Positions 1-8,466 of a stretch of 32,706 bases of DNA are shown here, piece by piece; positions within the stretch are counted from its first letter, which is position 1, and each line of letters opens with the position of its first letter. The DNA comes from Deltaproteobacteria bacterium (GTDB lineage: Bacteria; Myxococcota; SpSt-1050; JACRCP01). Made by a program: the position numbers and the translations under genes. The stretch spans positions 1 to 32,706 of the forward strand of contig JACRCP010000200.1 of the NCBI GenBank assembly GCA_016218965.1. Reading direction: 5' to 3'. The notes under the pieces are model-generated. The model was not told where the DNA came from and did not search any database. It was given only the letters and a program-made list of their open reading frames with translations.

Positions 1-10
1 GAAACCGCCT

Positions 11-30
11 CGCCCCGCCCGCGCGGGGCG
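11..30. other. GC-only hairpin upstream of the radical SAM gene
   Basis: An 8-bp perfect stem (cgccccgc / gcggggcg) with a ccgc loop lies about 40 bases before the radical SAM start. There is no T-tract after it, so it is not a classical Rho-independent terminator. It could end an upstream transcript or lie in the 5' leader of the next gene. Confidence 0.4.
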
Positions 31-67
31 GGGCCTTCCCCCATAATGCTCAGCAGGAGGTGCCGAC

Positions 68-1171
68 ATGGACATCGTCTTGTGTGTCACGCAGGATTGC
101 CAGTTGCGCTGTACGTACTGCTTTGCGGGCCGGAAGACGCCCAAAGCGATGACTGCGGAAGTGGCGAAACGGGCGATCGACATGGCCCTCCGCGAACCCG
201 GCCGTCCCGGGAGCACCGAGCGCAAGGTCGCGTTCTTCGGCGGCGAGCCGCTGCTTGAGTGGGACCTGATTGTCGAGACCGTTTCGTATGCGCGCGGGCG
301 CGGGTCGTTCGGAGGGCCGCCGTTGCACTTCGGCGTGACGACGAACGGCCTGGCGCTCAACGCCGCGCGCCTCGAATTCCTGAAGTCCCAGGGTTTTGCC
401 CTCTGTTTCTCGTTTGACGGCAGCCGTAGCGCACAGGAGGCGTGCCGGCCGTTCCCGGACGGCGCATCGAGCTTTGAGGCGACCGACAGGCGCCTGCGCG
501 AGGCGCTCGAGGTATTCCCCGATCTCGAAGCGGTCACCGTGGTCTCGCCCGCAAACGTGCGCTTTCTTGCGGCGTCGGTCTCGCACCTGCTTGAACGCGG
601 GGTCAAAAAGGTAGTCCTGAATCCGGACTATTTCTCGAGCTGGAGCGACGAAGACCTTCATGCCTGGCGCGCGGCCTACGAGCAGGTCGCCGCCGTGTTC
701 GTAGAGCGGTACAGGGCCGGCGAGGCTTGCTTCATCAACATCCTTGTCGTCAAGATCATCACGCGAATCCGCGGCGGGTACGGGCCGGGCGAGCGCTGCG
801 ACTTCGGCGGCTGCTATGCCGCGGTCGCCCCCAGCGGCAACATCTACCCCTGCCAGCGCTCGTTAAACGAGGACCGCGGCGGGCCGCTGTGCATCGGCAA
901 CGTCTTTGACGGTCTCCTACGCGAGCGGAAACGCGCCATCCACGCCTGTCAGGGGGCGTGCAACCCTGCCTGCCGCGGGTGCGCGCTCAAGGCGCGGTGC
1001 AGGAACTGGTGCGGGTGCGTCAACGCGGCGCTTTCGGGGGACGCAGCGACGGTCCCGGGGGTCGTGTGCTTCCACGAGCGGATGGCGATAGAGGCGGCCG
1101 ACCGCGCGGCAAACACGCTCTACTCCGAGGAAAACCCCGCCTTCATGCGGACGTACTATCCGGGTGAGTGA
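68..1171 (+). CDS. Radical SAM/SPASM domain enzyme
   Basis: The protein has 367 residues. The radical SAM cluster motif C11-x3-C15-x2-C18 binds the 4Fe-4S cluster that cleaves S-adenosylmethionine, and the GGEP motif at 58-61 follows it. The C-terminal SPASM region holds auxiliary-cluster cysteines: C244/C249, G257-x4-C262, then C302-x2-C305-x5-C311-x3-C315, with C317 and C334. SPASM enzymes commonly modify peptides or proteins or act as sulfatase maturases; the substrate here is unknown. I see no sulfatase and no obvious short precursor peptide beside it. The start is supported by AGGAGG at 55-60, seven bases before the ATG. It is cytoplasmic, with no signal peptide. It is not the PflA-like radical SAM of the AmmeMemoRadiSam set, which lacks a SPASM tail. 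Its last 124 codons are duplicated 7,049 bp downstream. Confidence 0.9.
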   Translation: MDIVLCVTQDCQLRCTYCFAGRKTPKAMTAEVAKRAIDMALREPGRPGSTERKVAFFGGEPLLEWDLIVETVSYARGRGSFGGPPLHFGVTTNGLALNAARLEFLKSQGFALCFSFDGSRSAQEACRPFPDGASSFEATDRRLREALEVFPDLEAVTVVSPANVRFLAASVSHLLERGVKKVVLNPDYFSSWSDEDLHAWRAAYEQVAAVFVERYRAGEACFINILVVKIITRIRGGYGPGERCDFGGCYAAVAPSGNIYPCQRSLNEDRGGPLCIGNVFDGLLRERKRAIHACQGACNPACRGCALKARCRNWCGCVNAALSGDAATVPGVVCFHERMAIEAADRAANTLYSEENPAFMRTYYPGE

Positions 1172-1193
1172 GGGAGGGGGCCGCCCGTCTTGC
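797..1193 (+). repeat. 397-bp direct repeat, copy 1 (SPASM end of radical SAM gene)
   Basis: This block runs from the first SPASM cysteine codon through the stop codon and 22 bases beyond. It aligns without gaps to 7846-8242 with about 32 mismatches by hand count (about 92% identity). Most differences are synonymous: about 8 amino-acid changes in 124 residues. The 22 bases after the stop are identical in both copies. Confidence 0.9.
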
Positions 1194-1331
1194 GCCGGGG
1201 AGGCGGTGTCCCGGCCCGTGTGGTCGCCACCCCGCAGATCGGACCGTACCTCGTACCTGGGATGTCTGCCCGTCCCGGCATGTCTGCCAGTGGAGCACTT
1301 TGCCTGTGTTCCGGTGGTCGTGCCTGCGGAC

Positions 1332-3224
1332 TCACGGGCAAGAACAGTCGAAGTATTTCGTGCAAGTTCCTCCGGACGCGCCACAGAGACCGTCACAGTC
1401 CGAGTCATTCTTGCACAGCGCAACAAAACACGCGCGATCGACACAAACGTCAGTCTCCAAACAACGCAGGCAGTCTTGGTCCACCTCGCACGGTGGACAT
1501 TCGTCAGATTGCTTTACACACCAGTGCGTCGTCTGGTCACAAATGATCTCGGGCGGCGTCAAGCAATCCTCGTCGCGACAGCACTCATAACCTTCTTTGA
1601 GGCCGCAAGTGCCGTCCGGTTTGCATACTTGACAGGTGTCGTCGCACGGAGGGGTGCATATCGGTTCGCCGCACGAAGCGCATTCCGATTCGCACTGTGT
1701 TTCGACGTAGACCTCGGTGTCCTGCGAAGTGAGCGGCGCGGCTTTCGGGACTCGCGGCCTCGCTTGCGTCCGTCGCGACGGCGGGGTGCAGCCGAAAAGT
1801 TCGGTCGTTGAGGTCTGGGCCGCAGAAACCACGCCTGCGGTCACCGCTTCGGCGGGCCTGACCACGGAACATCCTTCACTGATCGACCCGTCGAGATTTA
1901 CTTTCATCAGCCATATGTCCAAACACGTGCCGGAGAAGCACTGGCCGCCTGCACCGAAAGACGCAGTGTGCCCGGCGAGCAGGTAGCCATCTTCGACAGT
2001 CTTGATCGACGCGTAGTCGAGCAGTGCACCTCCGTAGATTCTGCGCCACATGGGGTTGCCCCGATTGTCAAGCATCTCGAGTGTGGCATCTACGTTGCCG
2101 GCAGACACCCGATTGCCTGCGACCAGGTATCCACCTTGGACTTCACGAATCGAGGATCCCCCGATGCCGGCCTCCCACTCGACGTCACCCGAGGAGCCGA
2201 CCTTGACCAACCGGTCGTCGCCAAGAAGTACGTAGCCTTGGTCCGAAGTGTGCTCTATCGAATTGATCTTTCTTCCGTCGAAACTCGGGAAATCGCGCAT
2301 CCAAAGGGTTCCCCCCCCGGCATCAACCACAAGCACAAAGAAACGCGACGTTTCTGGAAGTTGCCTGGACCCGGTCACGGCATAGACGCCTCCGGGCGCC
2401 TCGTCGAATCCATAGCATTGTTCGGTGGTCGCGGCGTCACCCACGCTCATTCCCCATTTGAAGTGTCCCGCCAGATCGCTTTTTGCAATGAAACAATCAG
2501 TTGCGTTGTCGAAAAGAGTTTTCTCCCAGCCCACAATGAGGATCGAGTCGTCTGCAGTGCCAAAGTACTCGTAGTACGCGTCGATTTCCGGAACCGCCCG
2601 ATATCCAACAACTTCACCATCGGTCGCGATTTCCAACAAAAAACCTTCGTACGCCAGATCCGTCCGTTCGAGATTGCGATGACGGCCAGAAACGATGAAC
2701 GTCCCTTTTCCAGTCTGCCATGCACTCGTAATTTCGACAACGGCCGGTCCGCGAAGGTTCTTCTGCCACTTGAGCAATCCCAAACGGTCGGTCTCGAAAA
2801 TCCAGAGAGACTGGTCTGTGGTGCCAAATGAGGTGGTGAATCCGGCGACCAGGAAATTCCCGTCGTTTGTAACGGCCAACACCGGGCAACAATCATCCGC
2901 GGGTCCGCCGTAGGTCCTCGAAAACGTGTGAACGTCACCCATGTCGGCGCCGGTTCCGGCATCCCGACCGCCGTCCGTTGCCCCCAAATCGGCGCGATCA
3001 TCAACGAGGCTCGAAGCGTCAATGAGAGGATCGCCGAGATTCGAACCACCAGCGTCGCGTCCTACGTGCTTCTCGTCGTCGAAGCCTGCACCGGGTTCTC
3101 CTGCGTCCGCTGCCTTCTCATCATTTCTAACCACTACGTCGCGCGGATCACACCCGGTGACCGAACCAAAGAAAACAACGACGAGAGCCGGCAATGCCAG
3201 AAAGGCTATGGTACAACGGCTCAT
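1332..3224 (-). CDS. Lipoprotein with seven-repeat beta-propeller and Cys-rich C terminus
   Basis: The protein has 630 residues. I chose the ATG at 3224 because GGAGG lies just upstream and the next residues form a leader ending in the lipobox VTGC (C25). Asp follows the lipid cysteine, a residue linked in enterobacteria to inner-membrane retention. An acidic linker precedes about seven propeller-like repeats of roughly 50 residues, each with a glycine-rich YGG-type start and a W-containing end. After the last repeat comes a G-S-I-x3-C segment and a Thr/Ser-rich tail ending in QC. The final ~120 residues hold more than 20 cysteines. The fold is inferred from repeat spacing; ligand and function are unknown. 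It lies 28 bp downstream of the metalloprotease gene on the same strand, so co-transcription is likely. G+C is visibly lower than in flanking genes. Confidence 0.85.
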   Translation of the reverse strand: MSRCTIAFLALPALVVVFFGSVTGCDPRDVVVRNDEKAADAGEPGAGFDDEKHVGRDAGGSNLGDPLIDASSLVDDRADLGATDGGRDAGTGADMGDVHTFSRTYGGPADDCCPVLAVTNDGNFLVAGFTTSFGTTDQSLWIFETDRLGLLKWQKNLRGPAVVEITSAWQTGKGTFIVSGRHRNLERTDLAYEGFLLEIATDGEVVGYRAVPEIDAYYEYFGTADDSILIVGWEKTLFDNATDCFIAKSDLAGHFKWGMSVGDAATTEQCYGFDEAPGGVYAVTGSRQLPETSRFFVLVVDAGGGTLWMRDFPSFDGRKINSIEHTSDQGYVLLGDDRLVKVGSSGDVEWEAGIGGSSIREVQGGYLVAGNRVSAGNVDATLEMLDNRGNPMWRRIYGGALLDYASIKTVEDGYLLAGHTASFGAGGQCFSGTCLDIWLMKVNLDGSISEGCSVVRPAEAVTAGVVSAAQTSTTELFGCTPPSRRTQARPRVPKAAPLTSQDTEVYVETQCESECASCGEPICTPPCDDTCQVCKPDGTCGLKEGYECCRDEDCLTPPEIICDQTTHWCVKQSDECPPCEVDQDCLRCLETDVCVDRACFVALCKNDSDCDGLCGASGGTCTKYFDCSCP

Positions 3225-3252
3225 GATACTGCGCCTCCGATTCGCTCCTTGG

Positions 3253-6200
3253 CTAGTCAGACACCGGCCGCGGCGGAGGCGGATTTCCGCCTTCGCAGCA
3301 ATTGGGGACGTCGGCGCACCAATCGGAATCCGGGCCGCACAACGGGCACTGGTCATCCGTGGATGATCGCACGGAGATACACGCACCCTTTTCCATCACT
3401 TTCCAGTCATTTCCGTCTTTCAACTCAAGGTCATACAGGCCATCAACGTACGGCAAAAACCAGATGCGATCGGTTGTGGGATTGAAGAATGCGGCAACCA
3501 CGTTGGCAAGCCCCCCACCTTCGTGAAACGCAAGACTGGCCCCGCCAGACGCGACCACATTTGTGTCAGACGTCATGTTCCATTCCCATTTCCGAGTCGA
3601 CTTGTTCAACGACATGAAATCTGAGGTCAGTTTTCCCGATTCCTTTGCGACGTACAGAACGTGGAAGTGGCCACCGTGCGGCCGGATGCTCGGATTCGGG
3701 CGCCAGACGAAACCGATGGCCCCCTCGGCAAACGCTTCAGTTGCCCATGGTTCTGAAATCACGGGATCGGTTCCGGTGACCAAGTGAACGCCTATTCTCC
3801 AAGGATCGGCCGGGGCGTTCCGATACATGATGGTGATCTTTCCGTCTGGAGTTGCGGCGTACGCCATGTGGAGGACTCCGGATTCGCCGAATGGCCTGAG
3901 GGCGAAAGATGGACTGCCCGTACCAAAAAGACCATTGCCGTTGCTATCTGTGGAAGGACGTAGAGGAAGCCAATCTCCGTTCGCGGCCAACACGCTTTCA
4001 AACATCTGACCGCTGGCTCCATCGCTGTAGGCCACCACAAGTTGGGTACCATCCGAGCCGAGGGCCGGCGCGGCGTCCAACCACGTCGAATCTGGCAAAC
4101 GCGAATTCATAGGAACGACCCAGTTGTCAAGCCAACTCTCCGCATAGACGTGCCACAATCCACCTTCTTCGCCACCGAACGCGACGTACAACCTGGGAAC
4201 CCCTGACGGACTTCGGAACTCTGTTATTCCTGGTGAATGAACAATACTGGTGGGAAGTGACACTTCATGCCGGGTCGACTCCCACAGGTCGCACGCTGTC
4301 CACGGATCGAGAGGTGAACACCCGCCGTCCATCTGGCGGAACTCCTGGTACCACAGGCGCTTCGATTCAACGTAGAACATGACCAAGGAACTATTGAACG
4401 TCGCCAGCACCGGCGGGAAACTGGCACGGGCGTTTTGCCAACGGTTGTTGTAGTGGAAAAACCTTCCGTTCACCGCATTCCTCTTCGCAGCATGGACGAA
4501 AGCCTCAACCGGGGAGGCACAGTCCGCTTCGATGTAGCCGTCCCTGTTCCAGTCGACGCCCCCAACTCCCGAAACCTCAAACTGGAAAGGATCGTATGTC
4601 AAATAGGTTGGGTCCGCCCCATCTAAACCTCGGCTTTCGCAGAGGTGCTTGGGATTCAGCGATTTGAAAGCACCCGAGGAGAAATGGACGAGTTCCGTGG
4701 ACCCATTGAATTTCTCGGCGAACGCGTAGTTCATCACGCTCGTGTAGTTCGGTTTGAACTGGAAAGCTCCATCTCTCGTGTTCCCGCCATCCGACAACCC
4801 AAGGTTGTGTCCAAGTTCATGCAGTAGATTCCCGGCGCCTGGCACGAGATTGTGAAAACTGAAAGTATTCCCGTACAGCGAACTTGAAGCCGTCCCGCAC
4901 CTTTGTGTGATGCCGCGATGGAAAAGGCCTTTTCTTTCGTTTCGAAAGTAGGTGTCAGCGAGATCGGAGGGTCGGCACTCGGGTTCGACCCGAACAATTC
5001 GGTCCGAACCGCCCCAATTGCCGCAAAGGGCCGAGTCGGTGCACTGCTCTCCATTGTCGAAATGAACGGCGAAACCTGTGGTGCCGTCTGGATTCTCAAC
5101 GGTCGAAGAAACGTCACGAAACTTGTTGCGGGCGCGTTGGGCATCTGCCTCCGATAGCGTGCTGGCCTGTTGGACAGGGTTGTTCGTGTAAGTGTCAATC
5201 TCAACCAAGATGTCCTTCCTTCTCGGATCAGTGCCCCACTTCGGCAGTTGTTGGGGGAAATCGCTCTTGGCAAGGAAGCCGGGGCAGGCCGCACGGTCGC
5301 CGAAGCAACCTTTCTTGGCGATTGTCGGAACGGCGTAGTTGTAGCACACCTTGTCGCAACCAAACACTTCGATATCGTCTGTCAACCCGTCGCCGTCCGT
5401 GTCTCGGGAGGTCCAGGCGTTCGAGCACACCCAACCCCCGGCCACCGAGTTCCGGTCTTTGCACGTCTGCAACTCCACCTCGAGGCCGTCCCCGAGACCA
5501 TCGCCGTCCGTGTCATTGTTCACATCGTTCCGGTAGATATGGCTGACGCCCTCCTTGGCCCACGGTTTCTGGCCGATGAATGTGGAACCGGCCGAGAGAG
5601 CGGCGGCCACTGTCACCTTGGATGCCTTGGCGATGCCGCCGTCGTCGTTCCACGAGGGCTTTCCGGTACCGTCGGGTGGGATTTCGTATGGATTGGCATA
5701 TGACCCGGGATTCGACTGAATCACGAGCGTGTCCTCCCCGTCGCCCATGATGACGTTTTGGATCTCTTCGCCCGCGGCCCAACTCCAGTCCACCCGGTTG
5801 CCGCCGAACTTGAAGTTTTTTACCCAGCTGGTCCAACCGCCCCCTTCGACGACCCTGTACATTGAACACGTCCCGGCCTTGTCCAACGCTTTCGCACGGA
5901 TGACCATGAACACCCATCCGGCCTTCTGAGGCGTGATTGTGACATGTGAACCCCAGTCACACCCCGGCGGCCACGTGTCCCGGCAGAAAGGGGTGTTGCC
6001 GTCGGTCGTGACCTTGGTGTACTGGCCGCCTGTCTGCTCGTAGAAAACGTCGAGGATTGGATCGGCACCGACAGAGCATCCGGTGACGGCATAGTTCCTG
6101 AACTTCCGGACTTCATTGTTCTGGATGTAGTCGTAGGCAAAATAGTACTTCGTGACGTTCACGTTCTTGAAGACGCGCGGCGTGGTTCTCGACGTCGCGA

Positions 6201-7599
6201 GAATGATCGGGCTGCCGGTCGCCTGCATCGTACTCAGGACCTTCTCTTTGCCTTTCGTATCCGCCCTCACAAGGTCGAATCTGATGCCGTAGGTGTAGAC
6301 GCCGTCGTCCACCCTGGTGCCCTGCGAGTCCGTACCGGCCCAAGAACTCAACCCCTCCGCGATCATGTCCGGCGGATTCTTCCCTTCCCCGATCGGGCCG
6401 ATTTGGGTGTTGTTGATGGTGAAGCGGATGATGTTGCCCGCGGAGTCCCGAATCTCCCTGGACGCACGCAGGAAGAACTTGTGGCCCTGCGTATTGCTTG
6501 CCAGACCCTCGACCGTTGCGATTCTAAGCCGCCCGACCACGTCGTTGGCCTCGTACGTCGGGTCGAAGATCTTCGTCATGTTGATGAGCGATAGAAGCTG
6601 CATCTTCCCGTCGGCGCTCGTGCAGCCGCCGGTGTTGGGCATCCCGACGCTGTAGTTGAAGTAGTCAAGCTCGAAGAGCACCCGCGCGTTCTGGCCTTCC
6701 ATGAAGTTGCCGAACAACACGATGGGGCCGCCAAGTGAGCCCATGTTGAGAAGATCGTACGGGTAAGACATCACCGGCGTCGGGTCGCCGTCTACCAGAA
6801 GTTCCACCATCCCCTCGGCGTCCCGGACGAGCCTGTAGTCGTGCCAGACGGTCCAGTCGTGATATGCGACAATGACTTCCGTGATGTTCATCTCCCCCGT
6901 CTCCGGGTCGGGATGGCCCTCGATCGGCATCAACACGAGCCTGTCGCCGTTTAGGTCCTCGACGAATCCGACGGCAGTGCTCTTGACCCCGTCGTCTATC
7001 CACACGACCCCGCCGCCGAAGAGCGTGGTGTCGGGTGACGGGTTTCTCTCGCTTAACGACTGCCTCATCCGGAACGAGGCAGAGGCGAACCTTTCCATCA
7101 CAAGACCCTCTTCGATTCGCCAGAACAGCAGTTCCTCGTTGCTGTCGATTCCAAGGACGCCATCCGAAAGGCACGCGTCGCCAGGCGCACAATCCCTCAC
7201 CGAGACCGCTCCGATGTCGTTCGTCCTCGTCCAGCCGTCGATGGCGTCCCACGGGAGCACGGCGCAGTTGTAGTAGATGTTCTTGAACTCGCCGCAGGTG
7301 CCGGTCTGCGCGGGCGCGGCGCTCACGGACATTCCAAAGCCCTGCTGGAACTGGCCCCTGCCGTTCAGGCGCAGCTTGGGTTTCAGGAAGCTGTTCTTGG
7401 GCTCTTTGCGCTCTTGGTCTTGCAACGTCTGAAGCTGGTCGTTGAATCTTTGGACGTCCGTCGGGCTTGCCCCGCCGCTCTGGATCTTTTTGTCGAGCGA
7501 CGCAAGCTCATCCTCGATCGTCCCCGCAAAAACATCAGGGGGGGCAAGGAACACCATGAAGCAGGCCAGAAAGGAAAGACCCGAAAAAGTGGTGCGCAT
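3253..7599 (-). CDS. Secreted mosaic zinc metalloprotease (HExxHxxGxxD) with lectin-like and propeller regions
   Basis: The protein has 1448 residues. The leader ends at VFA (residue 25) and is a standard Sec-type signal, not a lipobox. A short coiled-coil-like stretch follows (about 27-65). Residues ~95-330 resemble a concanavalin/LamG-like jelly roll. Near 420-450 there is a FlgD-like DGVYTYGIRF strand, and near 690-745 two calcium-type DTDGDGL repeats. The protease core contains HELGHNLGLSD at 927-937. H927, H931 and D937 would bind zinc and E928 would act as the base; Asp as third ligand is known in snapalysin-type metzincins. Residues ~1080-1400 look like a BNR/propeller region, and the end is Cys- and Pro-rich. 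The start is supported by a GGAGG seven bases before the ATG. It is probably secreted or surface-bound; the substrate is unknown. Confidence 0.85.
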   Translation of the reverse strand: MRTTFSGLSFLACFMVFLAPPDVFAGTIEDELASLDKKIQSGGASPTDVQRFNDQLQTLQDQERKEPKNSFLKPKLRLNGRGQFQQGFGMSVSAAPAQTGTCGEFKNIYYNCAVLPWDAIDGWTRTNDIGAVSVRDCAPGDACLSDGVLGIDSNEELLFWRIEEGLVMERFASASFRMRQSLSERNPSPDTTLFGGGVVWIDDGVKSTAVGFVEDLNGDRLVLMPIEGHPDPETGEMNITEVIVAYHDWTVWHDYRLVRDAEGMVELLVDGDPTPVMSYPYDLLNMGSLGGPIVLFGNFMEGQNARVLFELDYFNYSVGMPNTGGCTSADGKMQLLSLINMTKIFDPTYEANDVVGRLRIATVEGLASNTQGHKFFLRASREIRDSAGNIIRFTINNTQIGPIGEGKNPPDMIAEGLSSWAGTDSQGTRVDDGVYTYGIRFDLVRADTKGKEKVLSTMQATGSPIILATSRTTPRVFKNVNVTKYYFAYDYIQNNEVRKFRNYAVTGCSVGADPILDVFYEQTGGQYTKVTTDGNTPFCRDTWPPGCDWGSHVTITPQKAGWVFMVIRAKALDKAGTCSMYRVVEGGGWTSWVKNFKFGGNRVDWSWAAGEEIQNVIMGDGEDTLVIQSNPGSYANPYEIPPDGTGKPSWNDDGGIAKASKVTVAAALSAGSTFIGQKPWAKEGVSHIYRNDVNNDTDGDGLGDGLEVELQTCKDRNSVAGGWVCSNAWTSRDTDGDGLTDDIEVFGCDKVCYNYAVPTIAKKGCFGDRAACPGFLAKSDFPQQLPKWGTDPRRKDILVEIDTYTNNPVQQASTLSEADAQRARNKFRDVSSTVENPDGTTGFAVHFDNGEQCTDSALCGNWGGSDRIVRVEPECRPSDLADTYFRNERKGLFHRGITQRCGTASSSLYGNTFSFHNLVPGAGNLLHELGHNLGLSDGGNTRDGAFQFKPNYTSVMNYAFAEKFNGSTELVHFSSGAFKSLNPKHLCESRGLDGADPTYLTYDPFQFEVSGVGGVDWNRDGYIEADCASPVEAFVHAAKRNAVNGRFFHYNNRWQNARASFPPVLATFNSSLVMFYVESKRLWYQEFRQMDGGCSPLDPWTACDLWESTRHEVSLPTSIVHSPGITEFRSPSGVPRLYVAFGGEEGGLWHVYAESWLDNWVVPMNSRLPDSTWLDAAPALGSDGTQLVVAYSDGASGQMFESVLAANGDWLPLRPSTDSNGNGLFGTGSPSFALRPFGESGVLHMAYAATPDGKITIMYRNAPADPWRIGVHLVTGTDPVISEPWATEAFAEGAIGFVWRPNPSIRPHGGHFHVLYVAKESGKLTSDFMSLNKSTRKWEWNMTSDTNVVASGGASLAFHEGGGLANVVAAFFNPTTDRIWFLPYVDGLYDLELKDGNDWKVMEKGACISVRSSTDDQCPLCGPDSDWCADVPNCCEGGNPPPPRPVSD

Positions 7600-7809
7600 G
7601 ACCGTTCCTCCCTCCCGGCAGTCTCAAGATGTCGTCAGCGCGGATGCCGGTGGCGTGACGCTGATATTTTGCGCTCGTAGAGGCGCGGGCGTCAAGGGTT
7701 TTGTGACTGTGTGACTGTGGGGCAGGGCCTCGGACAAAGTCCTCGGCCGCCATCAGCTTTTAGCCTTCAGTAACACCTCGAATTCCGCACGGCTGACGGC
7801 TGATGGATA

Positions 7810-8220
7810 GTGGCTGGTCCCGGCGGTTTTGCGGGGACTCTGGACTGCGACTTCGGCGGCTGCTACGCGGCGGTCGCTCCCAGCGGGAACATCTACCCGT
7901 GCCAGCGCTCGTTAAACGAGGATCGCGGCGGGCCGCTGTGCATCGGCAACGTCTTTGACGGCCTGCTCACCGAGCGGAAACGCGCCATCCACGCCTGTCA
8001 GGGGGCCTGCAACCCCGCCTGCCGCGAGTGCGTGCTTCGGCCGCGGTGCAGGAACTGGTGCGGGTGCGTCAACGCGGCGCTTTCGGGGGACGCGGCGACG
8101 GTCCCGGGGGTCGTGTGTTTTCACGAGCGCATGGCGATCGAGGCCGCCGACCGTGCGGCGAACACGCTCTTTGCCGAGCAAAACCCCGCCTTCATGCGGA
8201 CGTACTATCCGGGCGAGTGA
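7810..8220 (+). pseudogene. SPASM-only remnant of a radical SAM gene
   Basis: A GTG-initiated reading frame of 136 codons. From codon 13 onward it is the C-terminal SPASM domain of the enzyme at 68-1171 (116 of 124 residues identical) with every cluster cysteine kept. The radical SAM core with its Cx3Cx2C motif is absent, and the first 12 codons are unrelated. No ribosome binding site precedes the GTG. The predominance of synonymous differences suggests that this copy was a selected, full-length gene for some time before its 5' part was lost. A functional free-standing SPASM protein cannot be excluded but is less likely. Confidence 0.7.
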
Positions 8221-8242
8221 GGGAGGGGGCCGCCCGTCTTGC
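7846..8242 (+). repeat. 397-bp direct repeat, copy 2
   Basis: The partner of 797-1193 in the same orientation with no gaps. The two copies bracket the minus-strand metalloprotease and propeller genes. Homologous exchange between them would delete 7,049 bp and leave one intact radical SAM gene. Confidence 0.9.
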
Positions 8243-8409
8243 TCCCCGGCCGCGCCTTCGCGTCGTTTTCGGATGCGTCGTTGTGTGGGGGCGCCTCAGG
8301 AGGCGCCCGGTGGTTGCCCGAAAACCGCCGCTCCGGCGCAACCGGGTCGCGTCCGGGCGGCAAGTGACCCGGGTTTGTGCAACGCACCCGAGGCGGGCCG
8401 CAGTCTTGC
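8243..8409. mobile_element. Possible 167-bp insertion with TCTTGC direct repeats
   Basis: The sequence after the upstream radical SAM copy reads TCTTGC then GCCGGGGAGG without interruption (1188-1203). At the downstream copy the same 16 bases are split: TCTTGC ends at 8242, 167 bp follow, then TCTTGC and GCCGGGGAGG recur at 8404-8419. This looks like an empty and a filled site with a 6-bp target duplication. The segment has no ORF and includes a strong hairpin. Against this, the bases before both TCTTGC copies are also similar (GGGCCGC), and its left ~30 bases recur near 14661, so it may be a dispersed repeat unit rather than a transposed MITE. Confidence 0.45.
8289..8308. other. Hairpin inside the 167-bp element
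   Basis: An 8-bp perfect inverted repeat (gggcgcct / aggcgccc) with a 4-base loop and no adjacent T-tract. It is the clearest structure in the 246-bp gap before the next gene. Confidence 0.5.
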
Positions 8410-8466
8410 GCCGGGGAGGGGTTTGTAGTAGAAGGCGGCCGGTAACATTCAAGAGGCGGGTTTGAG

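Noticed and set aside
68..1331. RiPP or sactipeptide cluster around the SPASM enzyme
   Set aside because: I see no short precursor peptide, protease-transporter or recognition domain next to it.
3030..3050. tRNA-like gattcgaacc string
   Set aside because: No acceptor or anticodon stems fit around it, and it lies in the lipoprotein coding sequence.
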